Below, one piece after another: positions 22,531-32,600 of a DNA stretch of 64,000 nt. The DNA lies in assembly GCA_947561585.1 (NCBI GenBank), contig CANNZV010000121.1, positions 310,001 through 374,000 of the forward strand, written 5' to 3'. Each line of letters opens with the position of its first letter. The stretch's first letter is position 1. The notes below the pieces were generated by a model, which was not told where the DNA came from, did not search any database, and saw nothing but the letters and a program-made list of their open reading frames with translations. The position numbers were made by a program, and so were the translations under genes. The DNA is from Caprella mutica (Eukaryota > Arthropoda > Malacostraca > Amphipoda > Caprellidae).

Positions 22531-22582
22531 AGTGTAGCTCAGTGGGGCAGAAATGTACTAAGAAGATTCAACAATTATGAAA
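22531..22582 (+). mobile_element. Decayed tRNA-like SINE head or tRNA pseudogene
   Basis: TGTAGCTCAGTGGGGCAG resembles the A box of a tRNA-type pol III promoter. About 30 bp further, AGATTCAACAATT weakly resembles a B box (GGTTCAANNCC). Spacing fits a tRNA but no cloverleaf forms, so it is not an active tRNA gene. Confidence 0.3.
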
Positions 22583-23328
22583 GAATAATTTTTGAAGTAC
22601 TAAATTTATGGAATTTTATAACAGTTCTGTGTGTGCCTATTTATCATGTTTGTGTGATAATAACTGTGGTACACATCGTCACAATTTGATTTAGTTTTAG
22701 AATATTGATAGTGGTATATATCTGTACCACCTTCTCTGTGATAATATATGTACATGGTATCATTACTATGACAACAGTGGTACAAATGTGTACCATTTTG
22801 TAGTCAAGGTGGTAAAGGATACTATTGAAGACGCCAATGTAGGAAAGGACATCATAGATAATGCAGCAACTTATTTTTTTATAGCAAAGTCAAAAAAGTG
22901 TAACATTTTCCGTTACGTACTTACAATAATACTTATTATTTCACCTTAAATTAATTGATAAGGGAAAAGGTATCCTACCTTATATAACATAAAATATGTA
23001 TTTTTCAATATAAAATAATATTTAACTTCATAAAACTTTTTTCGCCGAGTACATTATTTGAGGAATACAAAATTGTTTTGTTTTTTAAATCTCTGTTTTT
23101 TAAATTAAGGAAATCTACTTTACTCTCTATTAAATAATTTGTAACTATAAATAGAACAAAAAATTATTAATTTCCGTAATACATTAATATATTGCAGAAA
23201 CCACTCATGGCGACCAAATTTGTTGGACTCGTGAAATTAGAAAATTATTGTTTTTGTTATAATTTTTAGCCTCATCATAAGAAAAGGCCTTAAATTATCT
23301 TTCCCCTACCCCCATAATGTTTGCCATT

Positions 23329-24260
23329 GCCATCAACACAACCTATGCCATCAACACAACCTATGCCATCAACACAGCCTATGCCATCAACACAGCCTAT
23401 GCCATCAACACAACCTATGTCATCAACACAACCTATGCCATCAACACAACCTATGCCATCAACACAACCTATGCCATCAACACAACCTATGCCATCAACA
23501 CAACCTATGCCATCAACACAACCTATGCCATCAACACAACCTATGCCATCAACACAACCTATGCCATCAACACAACCTATGCCATCAACACAACCTATGC
23601 CATCAACACAACCTATGCCATCAACACAACCTATGCCATCAACACAACCTATGCCATCAACACAACCTATGCCATCAACACAACCTATGCCATCAACACA
23701 ACCTATGCCATCAACACAACCTATGCCATCAACACAACCTATGCCATCAACACAACCTATGCCATCAACACAACCTATGCCATCAACACAACCTATGCCA
23801 TCAACACAACCTATGCCATCAACACAACCTATGCCATCAACACAACCTATGCCATCAACACAACCTATGCCATCAACACAACCTATGCCATCAACACAAC
23901 CTATGCCATCAACACAACCTATGCCATCAACACAACCTATGCCATCAACACAACCTATGCCATCAACACAACCTATGCCATCAACACAACCTATGCCATC
24001 AACACAACCTATGCCATCAACACAACCTATGCCATCAACACAACCTATGCCATCAACACAACCTATGCCATCAACACAACCTATGCCATCAACACAACCT
24101 ATGCCATCAACACAACCTATGCCATCAACACAACCTATGCCATCAACACAATCTATGCCATCAACACAACCTATGCCATCAACACAACCTATGCCATCAA
24201 CACAACCTATGCCATCAACACAATCTATGCCATCAACACAACCTATGCCATCAACACAAT
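23329..24260. repeat. 18-bp minisatellite, about 52 copies, open in plus frames
   Basis: Almost invariant unit CCATCAACACAACCTATG. Differences are confined to a few sites near the ends (ACAGCC twice at the left, one ATGTCATC, and ACAATC twice at the right). The unit is six codons, so plus frames stay open: (AINTTY)n for about 353 codons from 23317 and (MPSTQP)n for about 323 codons from 23321. The flanks show no signal peptide, domain or splice signals, and neither frame extends meaningfully outside the array. I favour non-coding minisatellite; a Pro/Ser/Thr-rich secreted repeat cannot be excluded without transcript data. Confidence 0.96.
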
Positions 24261-24262
24261 TG

Positions 24263-25628
24263 CTTCAATTCATCAAGCACTTCCTTGCCTAATCATCAAA
24301 TGCTTACCATCAAGTTTTCATCCGTTAATGCGGGCCCATCTTCGTAATGCGGGGGCATATCCGGTAATTGCGCCCTAAGCATTATTCAGTGTAAGGAAGC
24401 CTCGTGAATTGTTAACTGGCATGCTTCGTTCAGACTCATTATACCTATGCCATCACTCTATCTCAATTAAGCTCATTAATTCCAAGTTAGCAACTATGGC
24501 GCTCTAGGTGTCTAGCTTCTCATCTTATGCCTGCGCGAATATAGTCTAAGCCGACCGAAACACAATTTCATATAAAATATAAGTGTTCTAGAACGTGTCT
24601 TCATTGAAAATTTAAAGTAAACACCCACTGTGACACGTTCTGACAAACTGCTGGTTTGTTTATATATTAGGTTACTAATGTGCGGAATTGCGATATGAAC
24701 GGAATAACGTACGTAACTTCTTAACGTTACATGTAGCATACTTCTGTATAAAAGAAATTATCTCTGTTTATTTATTAAAAAAGCGACTAGTTCATTTTAA
24801 TTCATTTGAAATTACGATCAGTATATCATTCTATAGAAGTTTGGCCTCTTTATTCTATTGTTTTGAACATTTATTGTTTTCCCAATGGAGTTTCATCTGT
24901 ATCAGTGTTATGTCGACTTTATTTATTATTTTTAGGACTATTTTCAATTCCGCATTCACATCTCTGACTCCTATTTCTATTTCGAAAAGTTCACGCCTAT
25001 CGTTCATTTGAAAGCTTTCAGGCGAAATGGATTATATATTGCGATGGACTGTGTACCGATGTCAGGCTATATCAAATTGATGGCAACACATTGTCTGTTA
25101 ATGGAGAGGTACGGCCAATGAAATGTCATAATTGATGAGAAGAAAACACTTCTTGGGAGAGAAATCTCTCTTCTTGGTAAAGAAATTGCTCTTATTAATG
25201 AGGGAATCCCTCTACTTAATAAAGAAATAACTCTTCCTCTAACCATGTTCGTACTGAGATTCACCAGTCTACTACTTTTGGTTTGTTCATTTGTGTTCAG
25301 TTTAGAATATGAGTGTTCATTAGTTTCTGGCTGTCACTGACTGATGGTAGGTATCGTATTGGGGCAGAGAGAGATATACAATGCCTCTCTAAAGTAATAT
25401 AAGACGCCATTGTTAGCTGGCCCACCTCATGGGAAATTAGAAGCCTCAGAGCGTCTCAAACTTGATCTGCAGACTCCTCTGCCATTGGGCTTAACCCCCA
25501 CTGAATAATCACGATTGATGGATACCGACCTGATCACGGTAGAAAGAAAGCCGTGGATGCTCTGGTGCGATTTTGAGCTGGTGTACTTCAGTTACTATTT
25601 TAGTGTATGTAAGATGTTGAGTATATAA
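24263..25628. other. Spacer, no gene recognised
   Basis: 24610-24725 shares a dispersed repeat with 38110-38216 (AACACCCACTG...TAATGTGCGGAATTGCG). 25315-25350 has a CACTGACTGATGGTAGGT string, a fragment of the SINE body at 62.97 kb. Short frames at 24512-25264 show no motifs. 25380-25500 is of more balanced composition. Confidence 0.45.
24610..24725 (+). repeat. Dispersed repeat, copy 1
   Basis: TAAACACCCACTGTGACA and, about 60 bp on, TTACTAATGTGCGGAATTGCG and GAACGGAATAACGTACGTAA align at equal spacing with AACACCCACTGCGACA, AACTAATGTACGAAATTGCG and GGTCGAAATAATGTAAAC at 38127-38216. Same orientation. Class unknown. Confidence 0.6.
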
Positions 25629-25632
25629 TATA

Positions 25633-25846
25633 TTGTGGTGCTCTTGAATTCTTTGTGGTGCTCTTAAATACACTTTGATGCTAATTAAATACACATAGGT
25701 GCTCTCAAATACACAATGGTGCTCTAAAATACACATTGGTGCTCTTGAATTCATATTGGTGCTCTTAAATACACATTGGTGCTCTTAAATTCATATTGGT
25801 GCTCTTAAATACACATTGGTGCTCTTGAATTCATATTGGTGCTTTT
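25633..25846. repeat. 20-bp minisatellite, about 10 copies
   Basis: Unit TTGGTGCTCTTAAATACACA, alternating in part with a TTGAATTCATA variant, so some 40-bp dimers are visible on the right. The left copies are diverged. Confidence 0.95.
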
Positions 25847-26025
25847 CTTAGTGTCAACTCTCCAATGAGATTTGACGTAATGCAAATTAATCCAAATGAG
25901 GATTTCTTTCCCCTGAAATCATGTCTTTTGTGGCTTAAAATAAGGAGGCGTACAACTCAATAATGATCAATTTCATGGGGTATAAAATGAAAGGGGATTA
26001 AAGCGATTAAGTAGGCACTGTTTAT

Positions 26026-26728
26026 GAGAGAGAGAATGAAGAGAGAATGAGGTCGAATAGAAAGAGGAGTGAGGTCGAATAGAGAGAGGAGTGAGGTCGA
26101 ATAGAGAGAGAATGAGGTCGAATAGAGAGAGAATGAGGTCGAATAGAGAGAGAATGAGGTCGAATAGAGAGAGAATGAGGTCGAATAGAGAGAGAATGAG
26201 GTCGAATAGAGAGAGAATGAGTTCGAATAGAGAGACAGTGAGGTCGAATAGAGAGAGAGACAGTGAGGTCGAATAGAGAGAGAGACAGTGAGGTCGAATA
26301 TAGAGAGAGACAGTGAGGTCGAATAGAGAGAAAGTGAGGCCGAATATCCAGAGAGTGAGGCCTAATATCCAGAGAGTGAGTCCTAATATCCAGAGAGTGA
26401 GTCCTAATATCCAGAGAGTGAGTCCTAATATCCAGAGAGTGAGTCCTAATATCCAGAGAGTGAGTCCTAATATCCAGAGAGTGAGTCCTAATATCCAGAG
26501 AGTGAGTCCTAATATCCAGAGAGTGAGGCCTAATATCCAGAGAGTGAGGCCTAATATCCAGAGAGTGAGGCCTAATATCCAGAGAGTGAGGCCTAATATC
26601 CAGAGAGTGAGGCTTAATATCCAGAGAGTGAGGCCTAATATCCAGAGAGTGAGGCCTAATATCCAGAGAGTGAGTCCTAATATCCAGAGAGTGAGGCCTA
26701 ATATCCAGAGAGTGAGTCCTAATATTCA
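26026..26728. repeat. Compound 21-bp minisatellite, two subfamilies
   Basis: About 33 units. The left block (to about 26330) uses GAGGTCGAATAGAGAGAGAAT with some CAGT-containing length variants. The right block uses GAGGCCTAATATCCAGAGAG with GAGTCC variants. The two share period and frame (GAG...AATA...AGAGAG), so one arose from the other and they are joined without a gap. A third variant run (GAGTCC) forms a homogeneous sub-block at 26377-26520. Frames on both strands are repeat by-products ((NRERMRS)n, (SLDIRPH)n). Confidence 0.96.
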
Positions 26729-27220
26729 CCACACCAGTCCCCTCCAAAGCGTCACCACAAAGTATGTTCAAATGGTGCAATCTCTCAGCAAACCATTTAC
26801 TCTGATATGAAGTCTCAGATTTTCTCCCATCACGTATTTTGAGCCTTAATGTTTTTATTGTTGACGCCTCCTCATTTTGAGAGAAGTGGCGCTGTTTTGT
26901 ACGGAAAACTTTATTAGCTTCTCAAATATTTAGATAAAGTTGTGTTCGTGCCATCCCTGTGTGGAACATTTCTGATTTAAAGGATGAGTAGCAGGATTGA
27001 CTTGAGTCCTTAGGGAAGTTTGCATCCTTGTATCTTCTACTTATCTGTACAGTTAAGGAAGTAACTCTCAGATTAAATGATTGTATTAAATGTGTTGAAT
27101 ATTTCCCTTAAAGTAATGTTAGCAAGTAGAGAATATGAACGGATATAGTGAAAAAAACAGTTGTTGATTTTTTTTATTTGAATTTAAATTTTACTTTAAA
27201 TTTCAATAAAAAAAAATTCT
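26729..27220. other. Spacer between arrays
   Basis: Unique sequence of moderately balanced composition up to about 27060, then AT-rich. No gene or element recognised. Confidence 0.45.
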
Positions 27221-28740
27221 GATGGTCGAATAGACTCACTGATGGTCGAATAGACTCACTGATGGTCGAATACACTCGCTGATGGTGGAATGCACTCACT
27301 GATGTTCGAATACACTCACTGATGGTCGAATATACTCGCTGATGGTCGAATATACTCGCTGATGGTCGAATATACTTGTTGATGGTCGAATACACTCACT
27401 GATGTTCGAATACACTCACTGATGGTCGAATACACTCGCTGATGGTCGAATACACTCACTGATGTTCGAATACACTCACTGATGTTCGAATACACTCACT
27501 GATGGTCGAATATACTTGCTGAAGGTCGAATACACTCGCTGAAGGTCGAATACACTCGCTGATGGTCGAATACACTCGCTGATGGTCGAATACACTCGCT
27601 GATGGTCGAATACACTCGCTGATGGTCGAATACACTCGCTGATGTTCGAATACACTCGCTGATTGTCGAATACACTTACTGATGGTCGAATACACTCACT
27701 GATTGTCGAATACACTCGCTGATGGTCGAATATACTTGCTGATGGTCGAATATACTTGCTGAAGGTCGAATACACTCGCTGATGGTCGAATACACTCGCT
27801 GATGGTCGAATACACTCACTGATGGTCGAATACACTTACTGATGGTCGAATACACTCGCTGATGGTCGAATACACTCACTGATGGTCGAATACACTCACT
27901 GATGGTCGAATATACTTGCTGAAGGTCGAATACACTCACTGATGGTCGAATACACTCGCTGATGGTCGAATACACTCGCTGATGGTCGAATACACTCGCT
28001 GATTGTCGAATACACTTACTGATGGTCGAATACACTCACTGATGGTCGAATACACTCGCTGATTGTCGAATACACTCGCTGATGGTCGAATACACTCGCT
28101 GATTGTCGAATACACTCGCTGATGGTCGAATACACTCGCTGATTGTCGAATACACTCGCTGATGGTCGAATACACTCGCTGATTGTTGAATACACTCGCT
28201 GATTGTCGAATACACTTACTGATGGTCGAATACACTCACTGATGGTCGAATACACTCGCTGATGGTCGAATACACTCACTGATGTTCGAATACACTCGCT
28301 GATGGTCGAATACACTCACTGATGGTCGAATACACTCACTGATGTTCGAATACACTCGCTGATGGTCGAATATACTCGCTGATGGTCGAATACACTCACT
28401 GATGGTTGAATACACTCACTGATGTTCGAATACACTCGCTGATGGTCGAATATACTCGCTGATGGTCGAATACACTCACTGATGGTTGAATACACTCACT
28501 GATGGTCGAATACACTCACTGATGTTCGAATACACTCACTGATGGACGAATACACTCACTGATGGTCGAATACACTCACTGATGGTCGAATACACTCACT
28601 GATGGTTGAATACACTCACTGATGGTCGAATACACTCGCTGATGGTCGAATACACTCGCTGATGGTCGAATACACTCGCTGATTGTCGAATACACTCGCT
28701 GATGGTCGAATACACTCGCTGATGGTCGAATACACTCGGT
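27221..28740. repeat. 20-bp minisatellite, 76 units without indels
   Basis: Unit GATGGTCGAATACACTCGCT with substitutions at a few positions (GATTGTC, GAAGGTC, GATGTTC, TATACTTGCT, CACTCACT, CACTTACT). Every unit from 27221 to 28740 is exactly 20 bp, so the phase never shifts over 1520 bp. Variant patterns show local dimers (GATTGTC/GATGGTC alternation at about 28061-28180) and repeated multi-unit blocks. Minus frames of about 60-120 codons are repeat by-products. Confidence 0.98.
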
Positions 28741-30164
28741 GTCTATTAAAGAAGTCATCGAGAGGCTCTAAGACTTACAAATTTTCCTTGTAGTGGTCAT
28801 AAAAAGATGGCTGGTGGTTTAGCATCTTCCACTAAATGAGAAAATGATCCCATTTTATGGCTTCAGCCGGTGACGAGGCTTTAAAAATCGTGTTTTGTGT
28901 TCAATTAGGTTTCTGTACTATTTTTATAAAATTACTGTATTTCATACTCAGCCAAATTATCATAACGGATGCACGGGCCCTTTAGGTGATCAATCTGCGG
29001 TCAGTGTTTCATGTTGTCAATAGTGGTGGTAATTAATGGGTGATTGTGATGGTAATTTGACGTAGAGTCTGGATACTGATGGATGGTAGGCTACCGTGAT
29101 TATTGGTAAATAATGGATACAATTATCGACAAGGTTGGGGAGGGGTGGGAAAATTTTCCGCACAAACTTGTTTAAAAAATTCTCCTGGTTTTATTCTTCA
29201 GTAGAAATAATAGGTGAGGTAAATAATAGACAAAATGCAATTATGCTCTTCAATGTATATGTGTATGTTGACAGGATTTTCTTCAGAAAAATGGAGAGTT
29301 CAAGTGTATCAGAAAATGAAATATTGTTTAGATATGTTGAATTCTCGTTCCTGGACTGGGAGTTGAATCCCTTGGTTCCATATAGTAGATTAGCACTCAA
29401 CAACTACTCTCCAAAATATCCCTCACAATTATTAAAAATATATTCAATGTTGTCAACAAACACTTTTATTATTCTAATATACATAATATTATGTTATATT
29501 TTTCAGTAAAGTTTAAATATGTGTGTATTGTGAAAATATTCACTTTATGTAATTGTGTGCATGTTTAGAATTAAACGTTAGATGCTATTTAATAGAAATG
29601 ATATCTTGTCTAGACAATGGACAATCGTTCTTATTTCAATTATTAACACTTAAATTAATGGCACAATATATTACTTCCTCACACCTCTATAAAAAGAGCT
29701 CTACGTTTACAAACAGTGTAAAACTGGTCTTTTTACTGGAAGTTTGTCATCACGTATGCCTTGTAAGGACTTCTCTATATTCCGGGAAATAAAGAAGCAG
29801 AGGCAGACTTTCATCGGATATTCCCGGGATGTTCTTGGAACTTTCGACTCTTCTTAACTTTTTCGACCGTTTGAAGTAAAAAGGAAAAGTTGTGAAGTGT
29901 CATGTGGGGTGTTTGATGAATTATCGCTCATTACGGTTCTGATTTCATTCTCCTTTCATCGATCATTTAAATCTATTCTTTCATGAAATATATTGTTGTT
30001 AGATCTTATAGCATTTCTTGCAACGCCTATTGCGACCAGATAGCCACGTAGAATGTTATGGTGGGCCTGTAAAGATTAAAAGGGAACCGACTTAATCTTC
30101 TATGGCCCCACCATAACTTTCTCATGCTATGCTCGATAAGATCAAATATTCATGTTTTAAATTA
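28741..30164. other. Spacer, no gene recognised
   Basis: 28780-29100 is fairly balanced with homeodomain-type strings (TCAATTAGG, GGTAATTAATGGG, GGTGATCAATC). A 124-codon frame at 29135-29509 and a 79-codon frame at 29553-29792 lack recognisable domains. AT-rich thereafter. Confidence 0.4.
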
Positions 30165-30357
30165 CAGTGGAACTCCTATATAGTGAGCTCCTGTATAGTG
30201 AATGAGTTAGGATGTATCCTATATACTAAACAAATTTTCTTTAGCGTGACATAAATTAGCCTTTCTTCTATAACTTATGGCAGTTCTTTGCAGACTAAAA
30301 AAAATTTGTTCATTATAGAGGCTGCATTCTAACTCATTCACTATAGAGGAATTCTAC
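30165..30357. mobile_element. Pogo-like MITE copy 2
   Basis: Starts CAGTGGAACTCCTATATAGT directly after TA and ends with the inverted CATTCACTATAGAGGAATTC, followed within 2-3 bp by TA. Inverted arms of about 40 bp (including GAATGAGTTAG / CTAACTCATTC). The interior is shared with the element at 20635. CAGTGGAACNCC ends and TA target sites are typical of pogo/Tigger-type elements. Non-coding. Confidence 0.75.
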
Positions 30358-30417
30358 ATATGATAGCGTCCATTCGTTATCTAAGACCAGAGTAATAAGC
30401 ACTGAAGATGTCTGTAC

Positions 30418-30500
30418 AATCGGTGTTGTAGTCAGTGTCGTACTATCGGTGTTGTTCCCCTAGTCAGTGTCGTACTATCGGTGTTGTAGTCAGTGTCATG
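30418..30500. repeat. Short 26-bp tandem repeat, 3 copies
   Basis: CGGTGTTGTAGTCAGTGTCG followed by TACTAT, present about three times; the middle copy carries an insertion (CCCC within GTTGTTCCCCTAG). An early-stage or decaying minisatellite. Confidence 0.8.
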
Positions 30501-31408
30501 AAGGTATGGTAGACTAGCCCGTTGATCCCCAGATAAAGATGCTTTGTTCTACTCGACAGCGATTTAAACTAAGTCTCTACTCTACTCCCCAGCAATTAAA
30601 GCAAGTACAAGCGACTATTAAAGATCAAAGTGGCTTTCTGGAGTGCTTTGCATTACGTGCTCAAGATGACCTTAATTTTATATGGAGCTTTTAATTTGTA
30701 TCCTCGGGACACTCTATTATTTAGAACATGTCTCACTATGCAGCTCTAACAAGTTAAAGATGCCACTGACTGTCAGTCTCCAAATAGTCCCCGTTAAATA
30801 GAACAATGGGATTACTAATATATTACACTACCATAGAAAAGAGTGCTTATTTCAAAATCAACTTTCTAATTTCCTATTATCTTCAAATCTTACAAATTTA
30901 TAGTCGTGTACCCAGAACAATTTTAAAATATCTACAAGTATTACAATTGGTGTTGTTTCTTTCGGGAATGAGAAATCAATGGACTGTGACAGTAGAATTC
31001 ATTATAGATACATTTTCCTCATTAATAATTAATATAAATTGAAGCTTTGACCTAATACTTCGATAAACATTTCATAACTACACACATGGAGACCCCTTAT
31101 TAATTTATTAAAGTACAGAATGAACTAATATGATATTCCAATGACCGATTAGATATTAATTCCCCTCACTGATAATATATTAAACAATTGCTACTCTTCA
31201 AGATTATACACTCAGTGACTATTTCCCCAGACATAGCGTTAGATCATTCTGAAGTGGAGGTTACATATGTTACAGTATTCAATTAACCATGTTACACAAT
31301 AGTACGGTAGACTGAGCTGAGGATACGATTGTTTGAAACTCGTATGGGTTTCTTCTGATGGAAGTGAAGGCCCTAATTTCAAATGGAATAAGGGAATTTT
31401 CATCATTC

Positions 31409-31522
31409 TAGGGATGGGACGATACTAAAACTTTTACCGATACCGATACTTGCCGATACTGATACTTTACAAAATCAACCGATACCGATACTTGCCGATA
31501 CCGATACTTCGTCCCATCCCTA
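31409..31522. mobile_element. Small hAT-like MITE with 8-bp TSD
   Basis: 114 bp. Left end TAGGGATGGGACGATAC and right end GTCCCATCCCTA are inverted repeats (12-15 bp). It is flanked by 8-bp near-identical direct repeats, CATCATTC (31401-31408) and CCTCATTC (31523-31530), the duplication length made by hAT transposases. The interior is repeated CCGATACTTGCCGATA motifs. No coding capacity. Confidence 0.85.
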
Positions 31523-31544
31523 CCTCATTCTACATAGTTGGTTC

Positions 31545-32321
31545 TAGGGTAAGTTATGAATTATGGGTTGGTTTCACATTTCCAGCCATATAAGAAAAAA
31601 ACGATATAATAATAATTATTTATTACCTTCGCAGAATGCGGGAAGGTCATATTTTCATAGGACTTTATTTATTTACTTATTTATCATCTTGTTATTCGCA
31701 TAACTGAAAAAGTATTCAACCAAATTGCCTGAAATTTGGTGAAACGATTGGTCCTTGTCCAGTGACCTGCTGCTAGAATTTTGAGAGCAACCCGGTCAAA
31801 GGTCAAGGTGATGGTCATTTATAATTCAAAAAGTAACGAACCATATTGCATGAAACTTTGTGGGATGATTGGTCAATATGCAGGAACCATTTTGTTAGAT
31901 TGTGGGAGCGATCGGGTCAAAGGTCAAAGGTCAAGGTCATTTGTAACCCAATAACTCCAAAAGTAGTCAACCAAATTGTCTGAAATTTGATGGGACGATT
32001 GGTCAATGTCCAGGAACCATCTAGTAGAATTTTGGAAGCGATCCGGTCAAAGATCAAGGTCATGGTCATTTATAACTCAAAAAGTATTGAACCATATTGC
32101 ATGAAAATTGGAGGGACGATTGGTTATTATCCAGTTAGCAGTTTCTTAAATTTTGGGAGAGAACATGTAAAAGCGGAGGCGAAGGTATGCGCTCTACCGA
32201 GTGTACATAATCTAGTTTTTATTGATATACATTATCATGGATATCAAGTAATAATTTGTAGATAGTTTTTCCTTACTTGACCGAAAATATTAAACCGACC
32301 GATAATTCGTAATTTTCCTTA
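31545..32321. mobile_element. MITE family A copy 5, interrupted by a second element
   Basis: Left end AGGGTAAGTTATGAATTATG (31546) with inner CATATAAGAAAAAA. Right end ACCGACCGATAATTCGTAAT (to about 32320), with a central palindrome remnant ATTATCATGGATATC at about 32230. The two halves are separated by the dispersed element at 31623-32217, so the MITE was present first. Confidence 0.8.
31623..32217 (-). mobile_element. Dispersed D-arm-like element, longest copy, nested
   Basis: On minus it starts AACTAGATTATGTACACTCG, followed by GTAGAGCGCATACCTTCGCC, and ends near CTTCCCGCATTCTGCGAAGG. The interior repeats phrases several times (GGTCAAAGGTCAAGGTCAT and GAAACGATTGGTC read on plus), so this copy is about twice the length of the one at 38.2 kb through internal duplication. 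TTTATT occurs at both borders (31619-31624 and 32218-32223), a possible target duplication. The CACTCGGTAGAGCGC start resembles a tRNA D-arm, suggesting a SINE; a Helitron-like origin is an alternative. A plus-strand frame (31987-32265) has no protein meaning. Confidence 0.65.
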
Positions 32322-32519
32322 TGTTTGTATACATATGACTTAATAAATATAGTATGCAAATTAGTTTATAAACACGATATTAAATTCTCATTCCAAGAAT
32401 TCCTGTTGATAGCTGTTACTGATAACAAGGAATGGTTGGAATGCTTCGATTGCACATGTCTCCATTACTTCCTCGAGAGATGTTTGGTTTATTTATTTAA
32501 CTAAAAAGTCATTGAATAA

Positions 32520-32600
32520 TCTATACTATGATAAGAGCTCCCTTCGTCTGTCCTTCCGTGTGTCATACTTTTATTTAATAAATCTAAACACTAAAATTAA
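32520..32600 (+). mobile_element. Helitron-like 5' end candidate, copy 2
   Basis: TCTATACTATGATAAGAGCT preceded by A, then CCTTCGTCTGTCCTTCCGTG and TGTCATACTTTTATTTAATA. It matches 20329-20400 over about 70 bp and then diverges. No 3' end recognised. Confidence 0.4.

Larger units (their letters stand above)
20839..23328. other. Spacer with weak promoter-like and SINE-like signals
   Basis: Contains a TATAAATAG motif (20925) and a TGACGTCA CRE (20951), a 130-codon frame of unknown worth (21085-21477), a fragment of the dispersed element (21608-21660), a pyrimidine-rich patch (22255-22345) and a box A-like string (22533). Short palindromes built on GTGGTAC...GTACCAC recur at 22665-22800. No recognised gene. 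Confidence 0.4.

Noticed and set aside
29135..29509. 124-codon plus frame as a gene
   Set aside because: No known motif, partly overlapped by a minus frame, and the low-complexity C-terminus reflects AT-rich DNA.
31987..32265. 92-codon plus frame
   Set aside because: It lies wholly within the dispersed non-coding element and runs across its border.
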